Shown here in pieces: positions 21,719 through 33,642 of a stretch of DNA of 64,000 nt; positions within the stretch are counted from its first letter, which is position 1, and every line of letters starts with the position of its first letter. The stretch lies in assembly GCA_026686845.1 (NCBI GenBank), contig JAIVEN010000002.1:42735001-42799000 (forward strand). The letters run 5' to 3'. This DNA is from Adenanthera pavonina. Its lineage: Eukaryota; Streptophyta; Magnoliopsida; Fabales; Fabaceae. The notes below the pieces were generated by a model. It was not told where the DNA came from, ran no database searches, and saw nothing but the letters and a program-made list of their open reading frames with translations. The translations under genes were made by a program, and so were the position numbers.

Positions 21719-22589
21719 ATAGTTCAAACTTCAAAGTGAACATATCTTCATCAATATATTAAGTTCAATTAAACAAGCCAAACTTAAAATGGATAATCGA
21801 TTCTCTATGTTCCGCTCATTAAGTTTATGTATTGCTAAAGCATTTATATATATATTTATATAATATTCATGAACTATATCTTTAACCTATGCGATATATG
21901 AGATAAATAATAACCTGATAAATTTTTTAATTGAAAGATATACTGATTTAAACAAAATTTCAAGTAGGAGCTTTAAATTCAAATTCAAATAGTAAAAAGA
22001 TAGAAAAAATAATAACAACTGGCACTTAGTTTAATTTGTACGATTTTGTATTATATGTATTGTATAGTAAGAGTAAATTAGTAGAGTGAGCTAACTTGTT
22101 TTCGTTTTATGATAATTTTTTTTTAAATTGATCAGATATATGGGCTCAAAGGAAATTTGGGCTTGCTCTATTTGAAATGAACAGGTTTGATCATGTTAAA
22201 GTTTGACTCAGTTTTCCTACCACAAAAAAAGAAAAAGAGTTTGACTCTGCTCGTTTACAGACCTAACCGCCACCAAATGTATGGAAAAAAGCACATCAAT
22301 AGGAAAGTTACATGAATCAGATACTCCCCACGCAAGTATCCTTTGCAATTCATTGCAGTTCACTTAAAGATCCTTGGAAATAAATTCCAAAAATCATTCA
22401 TTATTTATCTCAACTTCCTCTCCCACAAAGTTATAGGTGCTCATAACACCGAAGATGCATGGCAATTAGAATTTCACCAGCAGGACAGGACAGGACAGGA
22501 ATTGGCTTTAACCTCCAAAAAGAAAAATTGGAGTTCACTCACTGCATGAGATATTACAACAGTAGTTATTTAAGATAAACAGCTCGATT
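21719..22589. other. Intergenic, 3' of COX16, no gene seen
   Basis: AT-rich; presumably includes the COX16 3' untranslated region just below 22590. A short GGACAGGACAGGACAGGA tandem lies near 22482-22500. Confidence 0.5.
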
Positions 22590-23483
22590 CTAGTGTTTGC
22601 CTTCATTTGGTTTAGGAATTTTCTTGTACTCGTATTTATTGATGTCCACCTTCTGTTGTAAGGCCTGTGAAAGAGAAAATATAAGTAAAATTTTGATATA
22701 TTTTGATATTCTTGGTTACACTGATTTACTAATGAAAGGGGGAAAAAATACCTTTAACTCTTCCTCCAATGAAATCTTTTTTGGTTTGTAAGCATCCACT
22801 GGCCCAGTTCTAGACAGTGCTTTTCTTGTCTCCATTATTTGCCATTCTTGATCATCTTTCACCTTTGCAATGTCCTTGCTGAAAAGAAGCAATGCCATCA
22901 AATTTTTAACGGGGGATGGGGCAAAACAAGAACTCTAAACCATCAAAGGTATCAAATAGCATAACTATTAAATACAATCAGCTTAGATTCAGCAAAATGC
23001 TATAACTGTTCTTATTCAGCTATTCAAAATTTACTTTCCTATCTCTTTTTGTGGTTCAAACTTCGAATTTCAGTTCACTGAAATTTTTCCCAATTGTATT
23101 GCATCCAATCAAGGCAAAGACATTATCTACCCTCTAATTTTTCATCAGTGCCACTCTTTCTTTCCCACCCCCTTCCTTGGTCGAAAATAGACCCTAAGCT
23201 AAGAATGAAAAAACATGGGAAGAATCAAAAGATCAATAGCAAAGTAACAGTAAAATGTGACATTCAACTACTTATCACTTAAAACATGGGCAAAGCTTTT
23301 TACTAACCTGCCTTGCAAGAGATGACCAAGTCCAAGAGCCCCAAGGACAGTAAGAGAGATCATTGGAAGCCCATATCTGACAAATGGATATTTTCTACCC
23401 CATCTTTTAAATGATGAAGCTGGGTTGTTAGTCTTGGCAGTTTCTGTGCTTGACTTCAGACTAGTTCTTTTGAGACTCTCCAT
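22590..23483 (-). CDS. COX16: COX16-like cytochrome c oxidase assembly factor
   Basis: Three minus-strand exons, 23483-23308, 22878-22752 and 22664-22590, join with GT-AG introns into a 125-residue protein. COX16 is a small inner-mitochondrial-membrane protein that assists cytochrome c oxidase assembly, linked in yeast and human to the COX1/COX2 modules. The N-terminus is Ser/Thr/Lys-rich; FKRWGRKYPFVRYGLPM (about residues 25-41) is the family's conserved stretch, followed by a single membrane segment (about 39-56, ISLTVLGALGLGHLLQG). The soluble part has KDIAKVKDDQEWQIMETRKA and SRTGPVDAYKPKKISLEEEL, and the tail VDINKYEYKKIPKPNE. Length matches plant COX16. The start is the only ATG upstream of the conserved block in this frame. 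All splice phases agree and no damage is seen, so this is probably a working housekeeping gene. Confidence 0.93.
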
Positions 23484-25799
23484 GATGATCTGTCTGAATT
23501 GTAGTCATAGCTAGACAATGCTAAGATATGCCAAAAGTATTACCCAGATGATCTCGGTGATAGTGAGATTGAATTTTCACAAATGAAGACTTCAACTAAT
23601 CAGAAAAGGGATCTGATCATGGATATAAGGGCAAACCAATCAGAACCTGAAATTCAATATCAGATTTGAACTATTAAGGCCGTGAGTGAATTGTACTAGT
23701 TGTCTAGCTGATTTTCACACTTTTCAATAATATTTAAATGCAGATACCAGCAAGCTTTCTAGCACCAAACAGCAAACAATATTCTACCAATTGCTTTCTA
23801 AACAAGTTAGAAGACACATGCTATCTAATCCACTCATTGCATCAACTTGTATCAAAAAGTTGAAGTAAAACCCTGGACTTCTAGTCTCTAAAAAACAAAA
23901 GAAGAAAATCTCATTAATTAAAAGTACCAATGAAACTTCAAGTACAGAAGAATGATATGCTTCCTACAAAATCTAGAGTCAGTATAGAGAGAAGGAACAG
24001 AAATCTTCAAGATAAAAAGTTCTGGTACTATTAGACAGCAATTACCACGTTCAAGAAAAGCATATTGTTAGTTGCATGCTCATTGGTAGAAGAAAATAAC
24101 TGACCAGATGAGAAGAAAATAAACTGAATAAAAATATCCCATCCATACAAGTATATTATCCCGTATACAGGCACATGTTTCTTGTGAAAACCATCGAAAA
24201 ACACATCGCAAAGCTGGTATTTTTCTTCTCGCTAAAACGCCTAGAAAAGAACTTGGAGGGCCTATTGGTAGATGGTGTGAGGGTAGCTTTCAGATGCTTT
24301 CTAGACATTTATGGTTTTGCACTTGTTAATGCCTCTGTTAACACTGAAACTGGATCTCTTTCAATTTAATAATGATGAATATCGCTCTCATGGTCATTGT
24401 TCTTTGAATAAACACACTCAAATATATAAAACTAGGTTACTGCTTATAAATTATAAACCAAACAATTTAATAAAAATCAGAAGAAAATATCATAAAATTT
24501 CTCAATGCAACTCCCAAAAATAATAATATATTTTCATCCACAAGGTATTCAATTCAATTCAATTAAAAGTGTGTGTGTGTGTGTGTATATATATATAAAT
24601 ATATATTAAAAGACACCACCAAAAAAAGTAATTAATAAATAAAGAGAAAAGAAATCACAAAGGTAAGCAACAGTTTTAATCCTTGCAAATAGAGCACCAA
24701 CTGATTGTATAATAGCATCCATACATAGCATGCCATAACCATCACGCCATAAGCAACAGTTTGTATGTTTGCACTTCCAGGAATTTAAACTGTTTACGCC
24801 ATACACATCATGCCATGTGCATTTATATCAGAGCACAAGATCAAAAGCTTACCTAGGAGCTGTAAATAATGAACTCAGAGCTTGGACAATTTTATAGTGG
24901 CAGAAGCTCAATGGGTTTTAGTATTTTAGATTGTGCTGCAAAGAGGACCATTTTTGTCTTTTTCTTGGAATGAAAGGGCCTGCGAAACACCATGCTATAA
25001 AGGATATTTGTTTTTTTGGATTAACTTAGTTAATGTGATCCTCTACTCTCTCTTAAATGAATCTGATAAGTTTTGAACCATTAAATTATTTTAATGGTAG
25101 CTCCGGACTCTCATTTTCCCTCTACAAAATGAGAGGATCTATCTCCCTCCTAAACTAGGAAAAATATAGTAACCAATTTGAAAGATTCATGAATATTCTA
25201 ATTTCACTAATTCCAGTAATCAACAAATTAACCGTCAAGCTAAAGTTATAAAATAGTAGACAATTTCCAAACTAGAGAATTTTGATTCCTCTCCACTTTA
25301 AAATACATGATGAGAAAATCATGCAGATGGAGAAATTAGGCCGAAGAGAATCAAGACCCGTTTGGTTGGGCGAAACTTAAGCACGGGAAATGGAAACCAG
25401 CCTACTTTCCACCTGCTCGCACGTTTGGTTACACAAAGGGAGAGAACAGTGCAGCAAATGTGGAGGAAAAGCTAGTCCAGGGAGGGAGGGAGAGGGAGAT
25501 AAATTTACTGAACTACCCATGAAGAAACAGAACAGGTTGATAAAGAGACATTTGCACCGGATTTGCCCAGAAGAAGTGCAACAGATTGAGAACTTATTTG
25601 CATGCATTGAATATTAAAATATTTGCATAGATTGATAAAGAGAACTCAAATATTCTCAGCATTTTCATAGAATGAAAAAATATTACCAAAGAAGTAGCAT
25701 AACATATTTGCACAACAGAACATCAGCAAATTATCCACTCTAACTCAAACGAATTATCTTTGCTCCACACAAATGTAATAGCCAAAGAGAACAACTATA
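23484..25799. other. COX16 upstream region and intergenic DNA
   Basis: Must hold the COX16 promoter (minus strand), though no clear TATA box was seen and a 5' untranslated intron cannot be excluded. A patch at 24175-24369 gives a 64-codon frame without a recognisable domain. About 25360-25610 holds a purine-rich MITE-like stretch beginning CCCGTTTGGTTGGG. Nothing else is supported. Confidence 0.4.
24569..24597. repeat. (GT)n(AT)n compound microsatellite
   Basis: About nine GT units followed by about five AT units. Confidence 0.9.
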
Positions 25800-26340
25800 A
25801 TCGCACCCTCGAAAGGTTGGAATGAAAACAGAGATTGTGCATGGAATCCGAACCTTGAAGGCAAAGATTTCGCCCTCCAACCCACTCTAACCCACCAATT
25901 TTCTATCGCCTCTGTCACCGTTATCAACTCCGACGCCGATTCCCACTTTTTCGTCAAGTCTAAGCGTACGGCGATGTTGCTGCGCCAAACTCCCTCGCCC
26001 TCGCTTCCCCTAGTCTTTCTCACCCTAATATTGAACCTAGTCACTGATTTTCTCTCATCTCTGGCACCGCGGTCACCGCCGACAACGATTCGCTCTCCTC
26101 CGTCAACTCCCTCAGTCACCGACTCCACGTGCCGCACCAACAATTATCGCCCTCGCCGATGCCGTCAAGCCCTCGTCCATTCCATTCGAGTCCGGATTTT
26201 CTCAGCATCTTTTTTGCGCTCATCCTACTCACCACGCACATCCTGGCCGTTCAAGTCATCCAAGCCACCAAGGGATGCCACGTCTTCCACAGACTAGAGC
26301 CTCATCTATACCGTCTGTTATAATGAAATCTTGACTGTTC
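25800..26340 (+). other. GC-rich coding-like patch, unidentified
   Basis: About 540 bp are markedly richer in C and G than the surrounding DNA and have codon-like C-rich third positions. One frame reads NPNLEGKDFALQPTLTHQFS near 25850, then SVTVINSDADSHFFVKSKR, continuing to 26297 as a Ser/Pro-rich frame; the neighbouring frame reads on to 26323. The frames look shifted. I recognise no family. It may be the first exon of a gene copied or captured here, or a decayed GC-rich gene. The function cannot be stated. Confidence 0.35.
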
Positions 26341-26769
26341 GTGGAATGAAAGGGTGTTACACCAGGCTTTTCTTAGAACTTCAATTAGAAAAAAAAAAAA
26401 AATCCTTTGCCGTATGCCTGTATCAAACAATATAAGCAAAGAGGGGAAAAAAAAAGCACAGAACATAGCTTCAATCAACAACCAAGACCATGCAGCAACA
26501 CGGCACAACAGATATAATGTAAGAGTGGGATCAAAGGCTCGTGCGGTATCAACACAAACACAAGGATAGCTCATGCTCAACAATCTAAAAAAATCCACTT
26601 CAGCAAAACATTCTAAGATATTAAAGAACGGATAAGTAAAACATCACCTACGCCCAATTTATGGTGTCCACCAACTGTGTCTCCAATGATCCCTCTTTCA
26701 CCGAATCTCCTTCTCTTCCTCTGCTTTCTCCAACTCTCCAAAAACACAAGCTGATGACAAATCTGTAAG

Positions 26770-27308
26770 ACAAATTCAATTTTAATATAAATTTTACAGA
26801 TTGAATTTTTCCACAATTTAGAATAGTAGCGGAATACTTAATAAATAGCTCTCATCATACTAGATGATCTCATACAGGTATTTTTAAAGTTATTCAATCT
26901 AAATATTAGATCTAAAATCATATAATTAGTTAGAAGAAAATATAAGAAAATAATCTATGCAAACAGTTCTTTCAACTAGTTATAAAATTTAGTGATGAAG
27001 CCTGAGATTTAGTCTCAACTAGTCGGGGAATCAGAGTATGTGTTAAACTCAACTCAATCTGTCTCTATTTAATAACTTTGACCATCATCGGTTATTAAAT
27101 TTAAATTTGAATTTAAATTCAAATAAAGATAAAAATAAAATTATGACTGAATTTATCCTTATTCCCCAAAATCACTCAACTGATAATATCTTGGCTTGAA
27201 AATAAGGACCACACATAGTTAAAATATATTTAATTAAACAAACAATATAAATATAGAATTTGAATAAATTCAAATTAAATATTATCAAATTAAATATATC
27301 TAACATTC
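26770..27308 (-). repeat. Probable 3' LTR of decayed copia element
   Basis: On the minus strand a purine tract (CCAAGTGGAAGAA, plus 27309-27321) is followed by TGTTAGATATATTTAATTTG, a standard PPT-LTR junction. The LTR should run to lower coordinates; a possible CA end lies near 26770 but is not proven. Confidence 0.5.
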
Positions 27309-30000
27309 TTCCACTTGGTCCGATTTTGATTTGTTAGTTCATATATCAAGGAATATTTAAGCAATACTCGAAGAATCATGGTGGTAAGTCCTCTAATTCT
27401 GCAAGTATTATCTTCCATGTATCACAAGTAGCACTCTTACTTTATGGAAAATTATCTTTATGAATAAACCTTAAATGTTTATTCGGTTCTTGCCTTAATG
27501 TTCATCAATCTCACCGAAATTATATACAATATATATATTGAGTTTATGAACCACAACACAAATTTCATCACTTAAACACACCTCATCTAAATCACCGCAA
27601 TGCTATTTGTCTCATATGAGATGTATGATCCTTCATATTTTTTAATTGCATGCTTTTAATTAAGGATATTCTCTTTATGTGTTATATGATTATTTAACCT
27701 TATATGGTCAACACACTTCTTTATTGCCTTAAACGAATCCCCAATTTGAAACCCAAGATGAAATTTAACATTTATGTAAACTTGTCTCTAAACAAAGATC
27801 AAATCTAGCATTTATGGTGGAAGTTAGCAATTAATAACTATTTAGCAATCTTGCACTTCTCCATAATTTGTTCATCTAGTATATGGTCATAATGTTGATC
27901 TTTTAAAGTCAACTTATCATACTAAATTGAACAAATGCTAAATTTTTCTAATTATTGATTTTTTTTATATGTAAGCATGAATCTATAGTATTTTTTGCAA
28001 CTTATCATTTATTATCTAAGCATAAATTGCTTTGTGATCTTTATAATATTCATTTCACAAAGGCTATGTCAATTTTTGTGTACATTTAGACATATATTAT
28101 ACCTTTGACTGCTAGCATGAAAGAAATATTCTTTTCATATCTTTCCAAATCTCATTAGGGACATATAGCAAATATAAGTGTCACATATGGCAAATAGACC
28201 TTATTCATGAATGTTTAAGTGCTTACAAATATAGGTTCTTTATGATAATTTCAAAAATTTTGAGAATTATCTTTTTATGCATTTCTAAAGACACTTTACT
28301 CATATCTTTTATATCATAGCTCTTGAACAAGGTTATTATGCTCTTTGTGATATCTCAAGTCATTCGTCATAAGCAATATGTTATCCATAAGTAAAATTAA
28401 ATAGATGACTCAACTCTCACTAATCCAGTAATATAAACAAGGATCCATGATGTTCTCAATGTTATCCAAAATGTGATCATATTATGGGACTTTAACTACC
28501 ACTACCATCGAAAATCTTGCCTAATTGAATTCTCCTTAGTATTGATTTAATTCCTTACATTATTTCACATACATCTCTATCTTATGATCATAATGAGAGT
28601 GATAATTTTCATGACATTTCAAATAAAATCAAAACATAGATTCATGATAATAATGAAGGAATTACTAATATAGGGAAAAATCTCACTATCATCAATCTCT
28701 TTCTTTATAGAGAAAATCTTTATCAAATAATTTTTAATTTATAATACATAATATTGATGAGTGCATTCCTTCTGGTCTTAAAGACCCATTTATGCCTAAT
28801 TATCTTAGCCTCACTAGTAACTTTACAAATTCCCAAATATTATCTGCCTTAAGATCTCTCATATTTATCATGAAATCATGTCTTAACTTGGAATTTACTT
28901 CATTATATGTGAGAATAAATGGAGTTATTTTTAATGTCTGTGTTCTAATCAAGTTTCTTAATGTATACCATGTAGTTACTAAGAGTTGTCAAATTCTCAA
29001 TCATAATTGGTTATAATTTAATCAATTAATAAGACTTTCATCCATCACTATTTTAAGATATCTCTTATTCTTGATGAGATCTCTCCTCAATAGTTGATGA
29101 GATATCTCCTCAATAGTTGATGAGGTCTATGACATTGATACTTTTATTTTCCAGCATGACCAATTAGATCTCAGAACTTCATTATGTTTTACATTCATTT
29201 TACAAAAATAAGTTTAATGTAAAACTAGTGTTCCACCATAATTAGTAGTTTCATTCATCTATATGTGATCATTTTTTATGAGTTTGTCATATGTTTGATC
29301 ACTCACACTAACTATAATATTCCTCAATGAATTTGACATTTCTAATTTCTACATACTCCGTATGTGATAGATAGTGTAGCTTTTATCCTTTAGGCTTCTC
29401 CGCATTTTCACCTAAATATGCAATAAAACCTTAAGGAATAGCCTCTATTCATTTTTATCTTTACAAGACAACTCAATGAGAGTGAATCATTTAAATTAAG
29501 ATTCTAACCTTATGGGCTTCAAAAGATGTATTTATTTACAAAAATGTTGGAATCTTATTTTAAATGTACCTTGTTGTCTTGAGTGAATTTGTCCATCACT
29601 AGTATACTAATAATAATATCTATTCCTTGATTAATCTCATCATATTAACCCGTTTATTGGATTAACTCTCTACTTTTGCTTTACATCCTTATTAAGGCAT
29701 CATGTGTCTTATCTTAATTATAAAATAAGTAGTACTTATGAATTGTGAGAAATTAACAATAATAGGGAAGGATTTTTTTAAACAATTAAAACATAAATAC
29801 AAAACCTAGATACTAGTATTTATAATCTCTAGCAATTAAATTCTTCTAAGCACATATATATATATCTGCTTAGTCTTTAATGCAGTTCATATATGAATTA
29901 GAGTTAATAAAGTTTTGAGATTAAATAATCTCATTCTTTATTAACCTTGTTAACTCTCTATAATGGGGACATTAATATTCTCCTCTATCATAATAGGAAT
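27309..30000 (-). pseudogene. Heavily decayed Ty1/copia pol
   Basis: No frame is open, but minus-strand landmarks appear in copia order. Near 29440-29390 a segment reads GFIAYLGENAEKPKG, like the 'GYFIGYPEKSKGY' motif after integrase. Near 28850-28770 comes DNIWEFVKL and then a W-V-F-K-like remnant at the start of RT. Near 28400-28360 comes LMDNILLMTNDL, the decayed YVDDILLA motif with the first catalytic Asp position kept and the second changed to Asn. RNase H should lie at 27400-28000, but I could not read it. Stops and frameshifts are dense, so this is an old insertion. Confidence 0.7.
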
Positions 30001-31339
30001 AATTTTTATCCTTGATATGCTTCAGTTAAATAAGATTTAAAAATATATTAAAGATATGAGTATAAGTATTATTCTCCAATAAAACCTTTTGTGAGGAAAT
30101 TGCTCTTTATATAGCTCTTTCTTCATGATCCCTCTTTGGAACTAAATAATCCCTTATTAGGATCTCACTTTAATCCAAATTATAGCCAAATTTTTCTTCC
30201 ACACACATATTCAATAAATATTTATTGTATATATCTCCTTATGTGTGTTATGAGAAATTTATAATGGCTCATACTAATGAGATATCTAATTAAGGATTGT
30301 GTGCATCAAGATTGATGATGGAGATTCTCTTATCTTAAGAGCTATGTCTCTCACCTGTATGTATGCCATTTACATACCTTCAGTGTTTATCTACTTTATG
30401 AAGAATTACTATATAATTAGAATATAAATAGTGACTTATATCAGAATTACATCTATTGCTTATAAATAGATTTTGACATCTTCAAATCATTTATATACCC
30501 AAATATGTAACTCTACATTGAGATTTCATTATTATTGTATTGATACAATTATATTAGTCCCATCATTTATACAATACTATCTCATGCTAACATTAATGGG
30601 TACAGAAGCTTTAGGTCAAGGTCTCTCAGAGTTAAGTATTTTCTCCTTTAGACTCTATAATTATCCCTAACTAAATAAAACTCAAGAGATGAGAACAATA
30701 CTTCAATTTCAGGATTCAACTTAAAACATGCTTACATCAATTCTATATGAGGCAATCATCCATTACATTTAAAAGAAAAATGTATTCTTACCAATGTAAT
30801 ATATACCAAACATAAATTCCGTATCACCAAAATCTACATGTGGACAAAGATTTTAGCATAGCATAAATTTATGTATCATTTATGATAAAACTAGAAAGCA
30901 TTCATATTTCCTAATACATGTGGGCTACTTAGAAAGTACAAGATAATTTTTATTTCATCCTAATTAAGTATATATATATTTATAACTATCTACCTTTGGG
31001 CAAGATATGCTATAATTATACACTTAATTAGAATTGATGTCTTTAAGTCCTTATGTAATATCTTTGTTTGTTAAGACAAATTAAGAATGCATATATTCAG
31101 TCATGTAAGGATGATGTAGCTAATCTCTAACTATACATGTCAATCACAAGACATCTAGAATCATTATACTTAAAAGGGCATACATATGCATTCATATAGA
31201 CATCACATAATGAGAATCTTTTAATTAATCAATCAACTAAATCAAATATATGACTAATTAATTAAAAAATTCTCCCCATAGGATTAAATCATCTAGTCAG
31301 TTGAAGCTTCAGACGAGAGGAGGAACTAGGAAGTAGCTC
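30001..31339. other. AT-rich DNA, probably 5' part of the decayed copia
   Basis: Expected to contain integrase/gag and the other LTR of the minus-strand copia element, but no motif, primer site or LTR match could be read. No independent gene was seen. Confidence 0.35.
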
Positions 31340-31660
31340 AAAGCCTCTAATTGAAGGGACAATGGTTTGGGAAGCTCCAACAAGTTAGCAATGGTGTCAC
31401 GGGGAACTGGCGAAGCTCAAATCTCAGGCTTTGGCTGATTGGACTAGTAGATGACACAAAGACTGAAGCCCACACAGAATCAAATTCAAGATGAAGACGA
31501 TGAGACAGAGTCAAAACTGAGAGAGGAGAGGCGAGATCGGGTTTAATTCTGAAACATAGACAATGAGACTTTGAGACTGAAGGAGGCAGAGGCAGAGGCA
31601 AAGGTAGAGTTTGGAGAGGAGAGGCAAAGTAGAATGGTGTTGTCTTTTAAGGAGGAAAAA
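31340..31660 (-). other. Unidentified Ser/Leu/Pro-rich frame (84 codons)
   Basis: Minus-strand frame 31601-31347, GC-richer than its surroundings, starting MPLPLPPSVSKSHCLC and rich in Ser, Leu and Phe. The plus strand is GA-rich (GGCAGAGGCAGAGGCAAAGG). There is no recognisable domain; it might be a transit-peptide-like 5' exon or chance coding in a purine-rich tract. Confidence 0.25.
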
Positions 31661-32881
31661 TAAAATAAAATAAAGATTAGACGGGCTAACCCATGGGTTT
31701 TAATAGATTAATCGGTTTAACCAGCAGGCTTAAGTGATGTGGGCTGGGGAAAGCCCAAGCTGCATTTTTTCCTAATCCAGATAGCCTAAAAATGGTCCAA
31801 ACTAGGTTAATTAGTGAGTTAAAGTCTATTTTCCCAGCACAAAAAAATTGCAAAATGATTGTTTTCATCAAAATTGTATTAATTTCTTTTTTGTTTAAAT
31901 CCAAGTTGAGATCTGTGTCGTATTTTATAGTGCAATTTTTTTAATCCAGGCGTATCAATTTCTTAATAATAATATTAATATTACAATCGATTAGGATGAT
32001 TATTCAAATAATTATTATTCAAAAATATATCTATCAAAATTAAATTTGAGGTTGATCACTTTTTTCTAAACTTGAATTTTTTTATACTTATTAAATAAAT
32101 TTATATATTTTAATTATTTAATAATTTAAATTTAAATGACAATAGTTGTTATGATTTAAAATAATTGATGTCTAAATTAATTAAATTGAATTTTAAAATT
32201 TTCATTAATTTTTACTATATATAAATATAATTAAATATTCAGTAATTTTCTCAAATCATTTGATATTTGAATTAAATTAAATAATTGCAATTTAAAAATT
32301 CATATTTATATCTAAAGTAATTTGTTTAAGAGGGGGCATTCTGTAATTTTATTCCATGTGTTTTTCTTTCTTTCTTCTTTTGATCCTTTTAACAAATCAA
32401 ATAATTACTTACCAATCAAACATTTTTCCTTTCTGTAATTAACCAAACATAGACACATCTTTCTTTTCATTTTCATTTTATTCGGTTTCTTTCTTTTCCA
32501 TTCATTGTCTTAAATTTATATTCTATAAACCAAATAGGTCCGCTGACAATAGGAAGGTAGAAAATGGGAACTACATGCAAAATACACATATATCCCTTGC
32601 AACCCTTCGTACATGTAAATTATTGCAGCAAATAAATCTAACCATACAATTGTAATTTTGTGGCATGCAAAGTCTAACAAACCTATATAGTATAAAAACC
32701 ACATACTTCTCCCCCTCTCAGCGCATGAGCGAAAAGAGGAAAACAGGAGATTGAGAGAGAGCAGGTGAGGGAAAAAGAGCAAAAACAAAAGAAAAATTAT
32801 AACATAATTATACTAATTTTCCATGGCTCTTATCATAGGACAAGCATATTGCTATGTGGCAATAATATTTTGATTTGAATT
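31661..32881. other. AT-rich intergenic DNA left of the Sirevirus nest
   Basis: No gene seen. A pyrimidine-rich stretch with TTCTTTCTTTC runs lies at about 32360-32510. Confidence 0.45.
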
Positions 32882-33642
32882 TATTGAATCAAGTGTTTTG
32901 ATGATTCCAAACAACCGGAGCTTGGAAGGAAGATATCAAAAGAGTACAAGAGATCTCAAGTGAAGAAATCTAGGAAGAAATGAGTACAAGATTAATTTGC
33001 AGGATTTCTCACAGGTTCACAGAGTAAAATGCTTTGATCTTGCATCCACTAGTTTTAAATAAGTGTTTTTCAACTATCCTATGTTAACTTACGATAAATT
33101 TGAGAAATACTTACTGGCAGATGAATTTTGGACTGTTAAACTTTATATGTCTCTTTGAAAATTTGAACTTTGATAACTGAAATTCGAAGTTACAGAAATG
33201 TTGCCTTTGATAGACGAATTTCAGTTTATTGAAATTTGAATTTCGAGTCAAACATAATTTGTGAGAAATGAAAAATTCATTTGAAGTTATGTCAAAGTTC
33301 ATATGAAATAAGAGTGCAAAAAGAGTTCAAAATCAATCTCTTTGACAGACGAACTTTGGTTTTGAAAATTTAAACTTTGGAATGAAAATGTATAAGTCTG
33401 ATTAGATGTTCCTTTAATAGATGAACTTTGGTTTTGAAAATAAAAACTTTGGAATGAAAACTTATAACTCTGATCAGAGGTTTTATAATAGACGAACTGT
33501 GAAGGCTCAAAATTTGAATTTTGAAAAGAAGAACTTTTGTGCCACATTAAGTTGCTCAAATTTTGAGTGCACTGTAGCAATATGGAACAACTGTTCACAC
33601 TGATCAGAAGCACTTTAAACTTGAAAATTCGTATGTTCTAAC
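32882..33642 (+). repeat. Host 5' LTR, left part
   Basis: Matches 57967-58683 of the 3' LTR, starting TATTGAATCAAGTGTTTTGA. It is cut at 33642 by insertion A and resumes at 36930 with the duplicated CTAAC. Confidence 0.9.
33638..33642. repeat. Target site duplication CTAAC (left) of insertion A
   Basis: CTAAC precedes insertion A and recurs at 36930-36934 right after it. The intact host 3' LTR reads TTTTAACATG at the same point (about 58682), confirming the empty site apart from one base change. Confidence 0.92.

Noticed and set aside
24175..24369. 64-codon frame upstream of COX16
   Set aside because: No family resemblance; probably chance.
25030..25145. Possible tiny MITE with GATCCTCT / AGAGGATC ends
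   Set aside because: Only about 8-10 bp of inverted match and no target duplication; could be chance.
32877..32881. GAATT and AGATT as host target duplication
   Set aside because: Only three of five bases agree, so the host's insertion site remains unproven.
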